Of a DNA stretch of 64,000 bases, positions 16,022-24,974 are shown one piece after another; position 1 is the stretch's first letter; each line of letters starts with the position of its first letter. This DNA comes from Calothrix anomala FACHB-343 (GTDB taxonomy: Bacteria > Cyanobacteriota > Cyanobacteriia > Cyanobacteriales > Nostocaceae), in NCBI RefSeq assembly GCF_014696435.1, contig NZ_JACJQG010000020.1, positions 54,103 to 118,102 on the forward strand. Reading direction: 5' to 3'. The position numbers and the translations under genes are program-made. Under the pieces are notes generated by a model. The model saw only the letters and a list, made by a program, of their open reading frames with translations. It was not told where the DNA came from and searched no databases.

Positions 16022-18166
16022 TTAAGGAATTAAAAAATCTAAATGCTCCCCCGCCTGAGCTTGTAAATCTGTTGGTATACCTTTTGTTTTCAATTCACCT
16101 TTATCCAACATAATAATAAAATCGGCACGCATAATTACTCTTGGACGATGACTAATTATAATCGTCGTTTTACCTTGCCGATAATATAGGAGTTTATCTA
16201 AAACTTGTGCTTCTAATATTGGGTCAAGAGCGCTAGTAGATTCATCTAAAATTAATATTGGTGGGTCGGTAACAATCGCTCTAGCTAAAGCTAATCTCTG
16301 CTTTTGTCCCCCAGAAATATTCACTCCAAATTCACCTAAAACAGTTTGGTAATTATCTGGTAACTCATTAATAAATTCATCAGCGCCCGCAATTTGGCAA
16401 GCCTTAACAATTTGTTCAAAAGAAGCGTAAGGATGGCTAAAACTGAAATTATCTAAAATCGAACGACTCCAAAAGTGTGGTTCTTGGGGAACTAAGATTA
16501 CTTGTTGGCGGATACTAGCTAAAGATAAGTCTTTTTGATTATAAATACCAAAACGAATACTACCTGAATTTAAAGGATATAAACCTGCAATTAATTTTGC
16601 CAAAGTACTTTTACCACAGCCAGATTTACCAATTAATGCTGTAACTTGACCGCCGGGAATAGTTATAGAAAAATCTTTTAATAAATCTGTTCTCCCCAGA
16701 TGATGAAAATTTAAATTATTGCAGGTAATATTAGCATCACCAAGAATTATCGCCCCAGGTTTACTTTGTTCATGTTCATCTTCTGGGGTACTGTCAATAA
16801 CTTCTGTAATCCTTTGAGTTGCAGTCTGTATGTGAGCAAGTTTATCGATAAAATCAATTACTGTAGTAATTAAGGCGATAAAATTAACATTCATCGCATT
16901 AAATGCTAACAGTTGACCAATGCTCAATTCCTTACCAATAACTAAACTACTACCAAACCATAAAATCGCTAGGTTACCTAAACCGGAAACTAAACCAGAA
17001 AATACATTATTAATAATTGTAATTTGAATAGTGCTAAATGTAAGATTCGCTAGACTGCCAAAACGGCTTTGAATTTCTTCCCAAGCTTGGGGTGCAGCAT
17101 TGGCAGTTTTTAAAGTTAGTGCGCCTTTAAATGTTTCGACTAAAACGCCTTGGTTTTCTGCTTCTTTGATGAGAACATTATTTATTTTTCGCCGTAGGGA
17201 TGGGAGAAATATTACCGTCGAAACACTCATTAATAAAGCAACTAAAACAGCAATAATTAGTAGCTTATAACTGTATAACAGCATAAAACCCAAGGAAACC
17301 ACAGCAATAAAAGTTTGGCTGGGTAAGCGCAGCACCACTTGAGAAATTAGCTGATTTATTGCTTGAATATCTCGTAAACGGCTGACAATCTCACCGCTAC
17401 GGCGTGATTCGTAATAAGTTAGGGGTAGGCATAATATTTGTCTACAAAAATCGAGAATTAATCCTAATTCTAAGCGTTGGGCAAAATGGGCAATGAGATT
17501 GGACTGGACTAATTTTAAAGTACTGGTAAATATATTCATAGCGACGACACCAATACATACTGTGTTCAGTAGAGAGGTGTCTCCGCGAACTAAGACATCA
17601 TCTGTAAGAATTTGAATTAAAAATGGAGAAGCTAGGGCGAGGATTCCCATTACTAAGTTAATGACAATCGCCTCAGTTAAAATTAAGCGATAAGGTAAAA
17701 CACGAGCTAAAAAACTTCCAAAATCGCCAACTTTATCAGAATTTTGCTGATAGAAACGAATTTCATCGGGGATTAATAGCAACATAATCCGGTTTGCCCA
17801 ACCTGCAATTAATTCTTCTCGGTTGAGGTAGCGAAGGCCAACACCAGGATCTGCAATAATGTATTTTTTACCTTTCTGTCCGTATAAAACTACCCAATGA
17901 TAGCCTTTCCAGTGAATTATCGCGGGGAGTGGTACTTGATGAAGCTTATCAATTAATTCTGGCGTAGCTCTAACTTGACGGGCGTTAAAACCCAAATTTT
18001 CTGCACCGCGTTTTAAGCCTAAAAGTGTAGTACCTAATTGTCCTGTACCTACAGCTTCTCGCACATGGGTAATTGCAAAGGTACGTCCATAATGTTTAGC
18101 AATGGTTGCAATACAAGCAGCGCCACAGTCTTCTTCACTATGTTGCAGAACAATTTGATATTTCAT
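16022..18166 (-). CDS. Peptidase C39-containing ABC transporter (bacteriocin/peptide exporter)
   Basis: 714 residues with three parts. The N-terminal C39 cysteine protease (about 1-130) has catalytic Cys14, His90 and Asp106 in place. The ABC membrane domain (about 150-450) has roughly six helices. The ATPase domain (about 475-710) has Walker A GKSGCGKST, signature ISGGQKQR and Walker B ILILDEST. Such transporters cut leader peptides after a double glycine while exporting the cargo. A matching substrate lies 275 bp upstream in the same orientation (18441-18674) and an HlyD adaptor is encoded divergently (18925). A hairpin at 18294-18330 lies between precursor and transporter. All catalytic residues look intact. 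Confidence 0.93.
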   Translation of the reverse strand: MKYQIVLQHSEEDCGAACIATIAKHYGRTFAITHVREAVGTGQLGTTLLGLKRGAENLGFNARQVRATPELIDKLHQVPLPAIIHWKGYHWVVLYGQKGKKYIIADPGVGLRYLNREELIAGWANRIMLLLIPDEIRFYQQNSDKVGDFGSFLARVLPYRLILTEAIVINLVMGILALASPFLIQILTDDVLVRGDTSLLNTVCIGVVAMNIFTSTLKLVQSNLIAHFAQRLELGLILDFCRQILCLPLTYYESRRSGEIVSRLRDIQAINQLISQVVLRLPSQTFIAVVSLGFMLLYSYKLLIIAVLVALLMSVSTVIFLPSLRRKINNVLIKEAENQGVLVETFKGALTLKTANAAPQAWEEIQSRFGSLANLTFSTIQITIINNVFSGLVSGLGNLAILWFGSSLVIGKELSIGQLLAFNAMNVNFIALITTVIDFIDKLAHIQTATQRITEVIDSTPEDEHEQSKPGAIILGDANITCNNLNFHHLGRTDLLKDFSITIPGGQVTALIGKSGCGKSTLAKLIAGLYPLNSGSIRFGIYNQKDLSLASIRQQVILVPQEPHFWSRSILDNFSFSHPYASFEQIVKACQIAGADEFINELPDNYQTVLGEFGVNISGGQKQRLALARAIVTDPPILILDESTSALDPILEAQVLDKLLYYRQGKTTIIISHRPRVIMRADFIIMLDKGELKTKGIPTDLQAQAGEHLDFLIP

Positions 18167-18293
18167 CTATTGCTGTTTAAATATTTGAGACTTTATATAT
18201 AAGAATCCGGTTTGATTATTGGACAAATTTCAGTATTTACATTTAAAAATTAATTAGTAATCATATATTAAATTAATAAAACAAAGTAATCAA

Positions 18294-18330
18294 AGCCAGA
18301 ACTTATTATTGAATTAATAAGTTACTGGCT
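18294..18330 (-). promoter_or_regulatory. Hairpin between precursor peptide and transporter genes
   Basis: A 15-bp stem with one bulged base (AGCCAG-AACTTATTA against TAATAAGTTACTGGCT) and a loop of about six bases. There is no strong T tract on the minus strand after it, so it may stabilise or attenuate the transcript rather than end it. Such intercistronic hairpins often keep transporter expression below precursor expression (inference). Confidence 0.45.
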
Positions 18331-18440
18331 ATGTTTAAAATTACCTAGTAAAAATTTACTAGATAAAACTTAGCTATAACCCAAGTAATACTGAGTAATA
18401 CTGGGTATATAAAAATTAGCAAAATTGTTATACGCTATGA

Positions 18441-18674
18441 TTAAAAAGGTAAAAAAGGATTACCAATTTTGCTTAATATAAAAGCAGTCCTTGCTGGATC
18501 GTATTTATCATCTGTTTTGTCTTCAATATTCTCGATGATAGATGTAGCTTTGGCTATTATTTGCTCTGGAGTTGGAGGATTTCCACCACTAATTGCTTCG
18601 CCTTGAATATCAGTCAGTTCTTCCCAGGCTTCTGTATTCAGAAATAGTTGCTTTGCTATTTGTTGATTGGACAT
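18441..18674 (-). CDS. Double-glycine leader precursor peptide (bacteriocin-like)
   Basis: 77-residue peptide. The leader (1-31) has the hydrophobic/acidic pattern EELTDIQGEAISGG typical of C39 substrates and ends in Gly30-Gly31. The predicted mature peptide has 46 residues, is acidic to neutral, Pro-rich at both ends (NPPTPEQ at the start, GNPFLPF at the end), contains no cysteine and has an amphipathic middle. The absence of Cys and of any nearby modification enzyme argues against lanthipeptide chemistry. A GAGG ribosome site lies 8 bp before the ATG. It is encoded just upstream of the C39 transporter and opposite the HlyD gene. The role is unknown: antimicrobial, signal or toxin. No dedicated immunity gene was recognised. 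Confidence 0.8.
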   Translation of the reverse strand: MSNQQIAKQLFLNTEAWEELTDIQGEAISGGNPPTPEQIIAKATSIIENIEDKTDDKYDPARTAFILSKIGNPFLPF

Positions 18675-18924
18675 TTTCTTAACCTCAGATCCGCAGAGAT
18701 AGGCAATATAGAGTCAAACAAATAAAATAGCAGTATTAAGCGATTTTTATATGTTTTCTCTAATTTTATGCTTTCTATAGCAGAATATGGCAAAAAAATA
18801 ATGGGATTTTTACTAATGTGTCACTTTGTTATCTGTCTACAAATTATAAAATTTTTATGTAATGTAATACATTTACTAAATAAGTAATTTTTTCTATATA
18901 AATTATTTCTAATTTGTGATAAAA

Positions 18925-20490
18925 ATGATTGTTAAAAAGTTGGATTATAAAGCTAATAACTGTATATTAACTGTGCCTGAAAGAGATTTTGATTTTATCA
19001 CTCAACAAAAAATTGAATCGGGGATTAATTACAAACTTCTTCGCCCTGCTTTACCAAACGATTTTTTACCACCTATTAGTAGTTGGAATACTTATGGCGG
19101 ATTGGCACTTTTAGGAATTTTTACTGCTACTATTACCCTCTCAAGTATTTTGCAATACAAAGTCATTATTAAAGCTCCTGCTATTGTACGCCCTACGGGA
19201 GAATTACGCTTAGTGCAAGCAGCAACGGAAGGTAGTATTAAAAGTATTCCAGTACAGCCTAATCAAGTAGTAAAAAAAGGGGATATCATCGCTAAACTTG
19301 ATGATTCCCGCTTGCAAACTCGACACCAGCAATTATTAACCAATATCCAACAAGTTAGACTGCAAATATCGCAAATTGATGCACAAATTCGCGCCTTGGA
19401 TGTTCAGATAGCAGCAGAAAGCGATCGCACTTACCGCGATATTACTTCTGCTAAAGCTGAACTTAGCCGCAGTCAACGAGATTTCCAAGATAGGCAAATT
19501 AATTCCACCGCTCAAGCTAAGGAAGCGGAAGCCAATTTACAGCAAGTGCAAAAGGAGCTACAAAAAAGCCAGTTAAAGTTAAAATCGGCTTTAGCAACTC
19601 TCAAGTCTAGTGAAGCTGCTTTTAAGTCAGCTAAAGCAAAACGCGATCGCTATCAACCCTTAGCGCAAACTGGTTCTATATCTCAAGATCAATTTCAAGA
19701 AGCACAGTTAGCAGTTGAGCAACAAGAACAGCTACTAGCCTCACAGCAAGCTACTGTGGAAGAATACCAACAAGCTATTGAGCAACAACAACAAGCTATA
19801 GCAGCTGCCAAAGCTAGACAGCAAGCTATATCAACACAACTCAATCCTAATGATGCCAATATCATCATTTCTCAGGAGAAAATTGCAGCGCAAATCGCCA
19901 CAGGTAAAGTCAGCTTCGCTAGTTTAAAACGAGAACGAGAACAATTAATTCAGCAAAAACTGGAGATGCAAAAGCAATTCAGCAGTAATTTACAAGAACT
20001 GCAGCAGGTAAATAAAGAAATTGCTGATACGGTGATTCGTGCTTCTGCATCTGGGACAATTCAAGAACTGAATTTACGTAACACCTCTCAAGTACTGCGT
20101 TCTGGTGATGTGGTGGCGCAAATTTCCCCTAGCGAATCCCCTTTGATTATTAAAGCATGGGTGACATCAGCAGATGTTCCTAAAGTGCAAAAGGGTCAAG
20201 AGGTGCAATTGCGGGTTTCTGGTTGTGCTTACACAGATTACGGCACTCTCAAAGGCAAGGTTAGCGCTATTTCACCTGATGCGATGAGCTACAATCCACA
20301 GGAAGCTGGAATTTCTGGTAAAACTGGTACTTATGAAGTCACCATACAACCAGAAACTATGGTGTTGGCTGCGGGGATGAAAAAATGTACTGTCCAATCA
20401 GGGATGGAAGGTAGAGCAGATATTATTTCTGCTGAGGAAACAGTGTTGAAGTTTATGCTCAAAAAAGCAAGATTGATGGCGGATTTGTAA
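18925..20490 (+). CDS. HlyD-family membrane fusion protein
   Basis: 521 residues from the ATG at 18925 (a GTG at 18916 adds three). There is a short cytoplasmic N-terminus, one membrane helix at about 54-75, then a lipoyl-like half motif (TEGSIKSIPVQPNQVVKKGDIIAKLDD). A long coiled coil follows at about 130-350 (many QQ, QAQ and KA repeats). The second lipoyl half and beta-barrel follow (ASASGTIQELNL onward). These adaptors link an inner membrane ABC exporter to an outer membrane channel. Its position opposite the double-Gly peptide and C39 transporter makes it their likely partner. No outer membrane TolC-like gene is in the window. Confidence 0.9.
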   Translation: MIVKKLDYKANNCILTVPERDFDFITQQKIESGINYKLLRPALPNDFLPPISSWNTYGGLALLGIFTATITLSSILQYKVIIKAPAIVRPTGELRLVQAATEGSIKSIPVQPNQVVKKGDIIAKLDDSRLQTRHQQLLTNIQQVRLQISQIDAQIRALDVQIAAESDRTYRDITSAKAELSRSQRDFQDRQINSTAQAKEAEANLQQVQKELQKSQLKLKSALATLKSSEAAFKSAKAKRDRYQPLAQTGSISQDQFQEAQLAVEQQEQLLASQQATVEEYQQAIEQQQQAIAAAKARQQAISTQLNPNDANIIISQEKIAAQIATGKVSFASLKREREQLIQQKLEMQKQFSSNLQELQQVNKEIADTVIRASASGTIQELNLRNTSQVLRSGDVVAQISPSESPLIIKAWVTSADVPKVQKGQEVQLRVSGCAYTDYGTLKGKVSAISPDAMSYNPQEAGISGKTGTYEVTIQPETMVLAAGMKKCTVQSGMEGRADIISAEETVLKFMLKKARLMADL

Positions 20491-20671
20491 GTATACGCGA
20501 GTTAAATATATAGGCTGGGTAATACAGTCTAAAAAAGATGATTTAACCGCCAAGAACGCCAAGTGCGCCAAGAAATAAGTAGGGAAGTGGAGGGAATTTA
20601 TTTAAGAGCGATCGCTCCCAAACCTGAAAAAGTTTTAAAATCTATGCTGTATAAGTAATTACCAGCTAAAT

Positions 20672-22162
20672 ATGAAACTTATCGCCAAGGGTTGCTGGAT
20701 TGTTGTGCAGGTGTTAACAACAGTAGCTTTAGCTACACCTGTAATGGCAGAAATTGTCAAGATTAATCTGCTACAACTCAATGATATTTACGAAATTACG
20801 CCTGTAGAAGGGGGAACTCGTGGGGGTTTGGCGCGGGTGGCTACCCTAAGACAACAACTTTATCAAAGTAACCCGCGTACATATACGGTGTTAGCTGGTG
20901 ATTTTCTTAGCCCTTCAGCTTTAGGAACTGCTAAAATTAATGGTACACCGCTAGCCGGTCAGCAAATGGTAGGGGTGATGAATGCTGTTGGCTTTGACTA
21001 TGTGACTTTTGGTAATCATGAATTTGATTTACCAGAAAAGCTGTTTTACCAACGTTTGCAAGAATCGCGCTTTCGTTGGGTTTCTAGTAATGTATCAAAT
21101 AGTCAAGGGCAACCGTTTAAAGGTGTATCTCGCTCAATAATATTTAATGTCAAAGGCGATCGCGGTGCTATCGTCACGGTAGGGTTAATCGGTTTGACTA
21201 TCAATAGTAACCCGGCTAATTACGTCAGTTATACCGATCCGATTGAGACAGCGAAGCAGCAAGTTAAAGCGCTGAAGGGAAAAGTTGATATTATCGTGGC
21301 GCTTACTCATCTTTCTATAGAAAGCGATCGCCTATTAGCAGAAACTGTACCAGAAATTGATATTATTCTTGGCGGTCATGAGCATGAAAATATTCAGCAA
21401 TGGCGAGGTAGAGATTTTACGCCAATTTTTAAAGCTGATGCGAATGCGCGTACAGTTTACCTACATCAATTAAGTTACGATACTATTAAAAAAAATCTGC
21501 AAATTAATTCTCAACTTATACCTATTACCGAAAAAATTACCGAAGAACCGAAAACAGCTACAGTAGTTAAGAATTGGGTAGAAAAAGGTTATAAAGCATT
21601 TCGCGCTAATGGTTTTGAACCTAATCAAGAAATCGCTAGATTATCATTTGCTTTAGATGGGTTAGAATCTAGCGTTCGCAATAAATCTACTAAGTTAACA
21701 GATTTAATTGCTGCGGCGATGTTAAAGGAAGTTCCAGAAGCAGATTTAGCTATATTTAATGGTGGTTCAATTCGCATTGATGATATTATTCCCCCTGGCG
21801 TAATTACCCAATATGATGTCATTCGTATTTTACCTTTTGGTGGTAAAGTTGTGACAATAGAGATAAATGGTGCCCTATTACAAAGAGTATTAGAGCAGGG
21901 AAAAGCTAATAAAGGTAATGGTGGCTATTTACAGACAGCCAAAGTTACTCAAGACTCAAACTCTGGAAATTGGTTAATTAATGGTCAAATTCTAGATGCT
22001 AACAAAACTTACAAAGTCGCGACTACAGAATTTTTAATTAGTGGTAAAGAAAAAGGATTAGATTTTTTAAATTTACAACAACCAGGAATAAAGTTAATTG
22101 CAGAAAAACGCGATATTCGGTTTACAGTAATTGAGCAATTAAAAAGCCAAGCTAATAACTAA
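20672..22162 (+). CDS. Secreted 5'-nucleotidase / UshA-like metallophosphatase
   Basis: 496 residues. The signal peptide ends near ATPVMA (about residue 26). The calcineurin-like metal-binding motifs appear in order: LLQLNDIYEI, LAGDFLSPS, TFGNHEFD, ALTHLSIESD and LGGHEHEN. The C-terminal 5'-nucleotidase domain follows (FNGGSIRIDDIIPPG, ILPFGGKVVTIEI). Expected to hydrolyse nucleotides or related phosphate esters in the periplasm and so supply phosphate and nucleosides. The stop is followed by a hairpin at 22175-22194 and TTTGTTATT, which may terminate it. No direct link to the peptide locus 180 bp upstream. Confidence 0.88.
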   Translation: MKLIAKGCWIVVQVLTTVALATPVMAEIVKINLLQLNDIYEITPVEGGTRGGLARVATLRQQLYQSNPRTYTVLAGDFLSPSALGTAKINGTPLAGQQMVGVMNAVGFDYVTFGNHEFDLPEKLFYQRLQESRFRWVSSNVSNSQGQPFKGVSRSIIFNVKGDRGAIVTVGLIGLTINSNPANYVSYTDPIETAKQQVKALKGKVDIIVALTHLSIESDRLLAETVPEIDIILGGHEHENIQQWRGRDFTPIFKADANARTVYLHQLSYDTIKKNLQINSQLIPITEKITEEPKTATVVKNWVEKGYKAFRANGFEPNQEIARLSFALDGLESSVRNKSTKLTDLIAAAMLKEVPEADLAIFNGGSIRIDDIIPPGVITQYDVIRILPFGGKVVTIEINGALLQRVLEQGKANKGNGGYLQTAKVTQDSNSGNWLINGQILDANKTYKVATTEFLISGKEKGLDFLNLQQPGIKLIAEKRDIRFTVIEQLKSQANN

Positions 22163-22174
22163 TAATTCGTAATC

Positions 22175-22226
22175 AAGCCTGCCTTTGCAGGCTTTGTTAT
22201 TATAGCAATACCCTTATAGGGTATTG
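22175..22226. repeat. Double-hairpin repeat, probable terminator
   Basis: The first stem is AAGCCTGC/GCAGGCTT (22175-22194), followed by TTTGTTATTATAGC. The second stem is CAATACCCT/AGGGTATTG (22206-22226). The same two-hairpin layout occurs at 27998-28048 and inside the elements at 12087 and 15869. It lies between the convergent nucleotidase and kinase genes. Confidence 0.65.
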
Positions 22227-22259
22227 CATCAACATCGGGACTATATCTCATTAAACAGG

Positions 22260-24278
22260 CTATTTTTGTAAATTTTTTATTTCTTTTTGAGCATCTTGAT
22301 AACTACTTGTTTGTCCTCGCTGTTTAAAGATTTTGGCTGCTTGTTGAAAATCAGCGATCGCGCCTTTTTTATCGCCGTTTTTAACCCGCACCAAACCGCG
22401 ATTGTAGTAAGCTAAAGCATAATTCGGTCTAACTGCGATCGCTTTAGTGTAATCTGCAATTGCTGCTTTTTTATTGCCGCTTTCTAAATGTGCATTTCCC
22501 CGGTTATTATAAGCTGTGCCATTTTTTGGATTCAGCTTAATTGCTTCATTATAATCGGCAATGGCACCTTGATAATTGCCGAGAGAAAAGCGGTGCATTC
22601 CTCGATGTAAATAAGCTAGAGACGATTTAGGATCTAATTCTAGTGCCTTATTGAAATCTTCAGTTGCTTCGAGATTCTTCCCCAATTCACTATAAATATC
22701 TCCCCGATTCAGATAAGCTTCTATATATTTGGGATTTAGCTCAATTGCACTGTTGTAATCTTTCAGCGCTAACTCTCTATCGTTATTCGCAAAATGTGTT
22801 AAACCCCTTTGAAAAAAAGCTTGAGCATCATGGGGATTCATCTCAATTGTGGTATCAAAATCTTGAATTGCTACTTGCGTTTGTCCTAAACGACGGCGTA
22901 AAATACCCCGTTGTAAATAAGCGCCGCTATAGTTGGGTTGTAAGGCGATCGCTTTATTAAAATCTACCATTGCTTTTCGCGGATCTTTTAGCTCTACATA
23001 AGCTAGACCCCGTCCATAATAAGTATAGGGGTTTTTAGGCTTGAGTTGAATTGCTTTGCTATAATCGGCGATCGCTTCTTTATATTTACCTAATTGATAA
23101 TAGGAAAACCCTCGGTCATAATAAGCATTATCATCTTTTGGATTAAGCTGAATTGCTTTACTCGCATCTAATTGGGCTTTTTGATAATCTTTTAATTGAT
23201 AAAAAGCATCACTGCGCGCATTATAAGTTTTAGCATCTTTAGGATTAATTTCCAGTGCTTGTGTAAAGTCTTTTATTGCTCCTTGATAGTCATTTGTGTC
23301 ATACTTTTCTACTCCCTGCAAATATAATAACTTAGCATCGCCTACCGGTTTTGGCGTGAAAAAAAACCAGGCTGCTGTACCCAGAGCGAGAAAACCAGCA
23401 ATTCCTGTGAGTAATAACCAAGGTTTTTGCAGTTTCTGTTTTTCTTGTTTGGGTTCTTCTTGAGCTTCTTGAGCATCATTTATCTGTTTGAGGTCATCTA
23501 TCACCTCATTAGCTGATTGATAACGTTTGCGATAATCAAAACGTATCATTTTATCAATAATTTTTGCGAGTTCTTGATTAATTTGCGGCATGTTATTACG
23601 CCAAATAATTTCACCAGTGAGTACATTTTTGTTGCCGATCAATATAGTTAATTCATCTTCTGTCAATCCCTGTAATGCAGCGATCGCCATGATTCCTAAA
23701 GCATATATATCGCTATTATATTGTGGATTACCTTGTAATTGTTCTATGGGTATATATTCAAGGTTACCCATAGTTGTAGTCACAATTTCTCTAGGAGAAC
23801 TAAAGTCAATTAACACTAATTTATTATCTGCATCCCGCCGAATAATATTTGACGGTTGAATATCTTGGTGAATTACCTCATAACTATGAATAAAGGCTAA
23901 AATTTCTAATAATTCTAATAATAAGTTAATAACTTGCTCTTCCTCTAAAGGTATTCCTAGCAAAATTTCCTCAGTTAAAGGATTACCAGGAATGAATTCT
24001 TGCACTAAATAGAATTCTTCCTTTTCTTCAAAATAAGTCGCTACTTTTTGCAGTTGATTATGTGCGTGAGTCAGTTTTTCTAAAGTTTCTGCTTCACCTA
24101 TAAATAAGCGCCGCAATATATTTAACTCTTGAGGATTATTATTAGCAGGGCGTAGTTGCTTTAAGATAAATTGACTTTCGGGAAGATTACTATCTTCAAC
24201 CAAATAGGTTTGAGTCAATTCCTCCGCACTCAGCACTGCTACAATTCGGTATCGTGTATCTAGAAGGTAACTATTCAT
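22260..24278 (-). CDS. Membrane-anchored kinase-like protein with ten TPR repeats
   Basis: 672 residues. The Hanks-type kinase fold spans about 1-270. It keeps Lys40 (ILKQL) and Asp139, but the catalytic loop reads HQDIQPSN instead of HRDxKxxN and the metal site is DFS instead of DFG (158-160). A membrane helix lies at about 285-307 (WLLLTGIAGFLALGTAAWFFF). Ten tandem TPR units (about 315-650) follow on the other side of the membrane. The layout is common in cyanobacteria. Activity may be weak, or the protein may act as a pseudokinase (inference). The targets are unknown. Confidence 0.85.
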   Translation of the reverse strand: MNSYLLDTRYRIVAVLSAEELTQTYLVEDSNLPESQFILKQLRPANNNPQELNILRRLFIGEAETLEKLTHAHNQLQKVATYFEEKEEFYLVQEFIPGNPLTEEILLGIPLEEEQVINLLLELLEILAFIHSYEVIHQDIQPSNIIRRDADNKLVLIDFSSPREIVTTTMGNLEYIPIEQLQGNPQYNSDIYALGIMAIAALQGLTEDELTILIGNKNVLTGEIIWRNNMPQINQELAKIIDKMIRFDYRKRYQSANEVIDDLKQINDAQEAQEEPKQEKQKLQKPWLLLTGIAGFLALGTAAWFFFTPKPVGDAKLLYLQGVEKYDTNDYQGAIKDFTQALEINPKDAKTYNARSDAFYQLKDYQKAQLDASKAIQLNPKDDNAYYDRGFSYYQLGKYKEAIADYSKAIQLKPKNPYTYYGRGLAYVELKDPRKAMVDFNKAIALQPNYSGAYLQRGILRRRLGQTQVAIQDFDTTIEMNPHDAQAFFQRGLTHFANNDRELALKDYNSAIELNPKYIEAYLNRGDIYSELGKNLEATEDFNKALELDPKSSLAYLHRGMHRFSLGNYQGAIADYNEAIKLNPKNGTAYNNRGNAHLESGNKKAAIADYTKAIAVRPNYALAYYNRGLVRVKNGDKKGAIADFQQAAKIFKQRGQTSSYQDAQKEIKNLQK

Positions 24279-24974
24279 GAAAACAAATCATAGTTGTATC
24301 CAGAATTATCTGATTATAGCTTGTGTATAAATACTGGCTAAAATTATGCAAAATTATTTGTATAGATAAAAACATAAAATACCCTAGTATTAGTTGATTT
24401 ATACAAGAGATTCTCAAAAAATTCAAGTGTAATTCAGCCAACCAAACTCACCGATAGCGTGTTACGAAATGTAATATGAATTTTCTCAAAGATAGTGAAT
24501 AAATTAATATTGAGATTATAGAGAATTAATATCAATTAGCTCTAAATACTGAGAACAAAACAACTAATACCATTTACAGCGAATTGCAAGTTGGTGAGGT
24601 ACAGATAATTGTTGAATGTAGGGGCATTGGCACTGCCATGCCCCGAAGCGCGTACCTCGTTTACCTGAAATTATAGATGATAGAAAAACAGATGTAAGGG
24701 CGAATTTCTCATCCCTACAAATTCTTGTATAGATATCTGCGTTAGCGATCGCATTTTCCATCGATAAAAATCTAACCCTGATTGAATTACAGCAATTTTT
24801 AGGTAAATAGACAACACTGTAGGGGCACGGCACCAGTAAGATTATTGTATATACGAGAAGATTGTAGATGCCGTGCCCCTACTACGATTGTGGTTCAAAT
24901 GCATGAAAACTGCTGTAAAAAGGGCGTACAGCATCGATGTACAGCCCTGGCGTTACCTGCATTCTGCAATAAAT
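24279..24974. other. Long intergenic region with dispersed palindromic repeats
   Basis: About 700 bp with no gene. A 14-bp perfect inverted repeat (24819-24832 and 24869-24882) frames a 36-bp spacer. A related palindrome, AGGGGCATTGGCACTGCCATGCCCC, lies near 24619-24645 (given as position only, core GGCA/TGCC). The right end, 24869-24918, matches 61675-61723. Confidence 0.6.
24819..24918. repeat. Dispersed repeat with GTAGGGGCACGGCA palindrome
   Basis: Palindromic arms at 24819-24832 and 24869-24882, followed by a conserved tail ending GAAAACTGCTGTAA. A second copy of the right arm plus tail lies at 61675-61723 with only a few differences over about 50 bp. Probably a non-coding interspersed repeat spread by unknown means. 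Confidence 0.65.
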
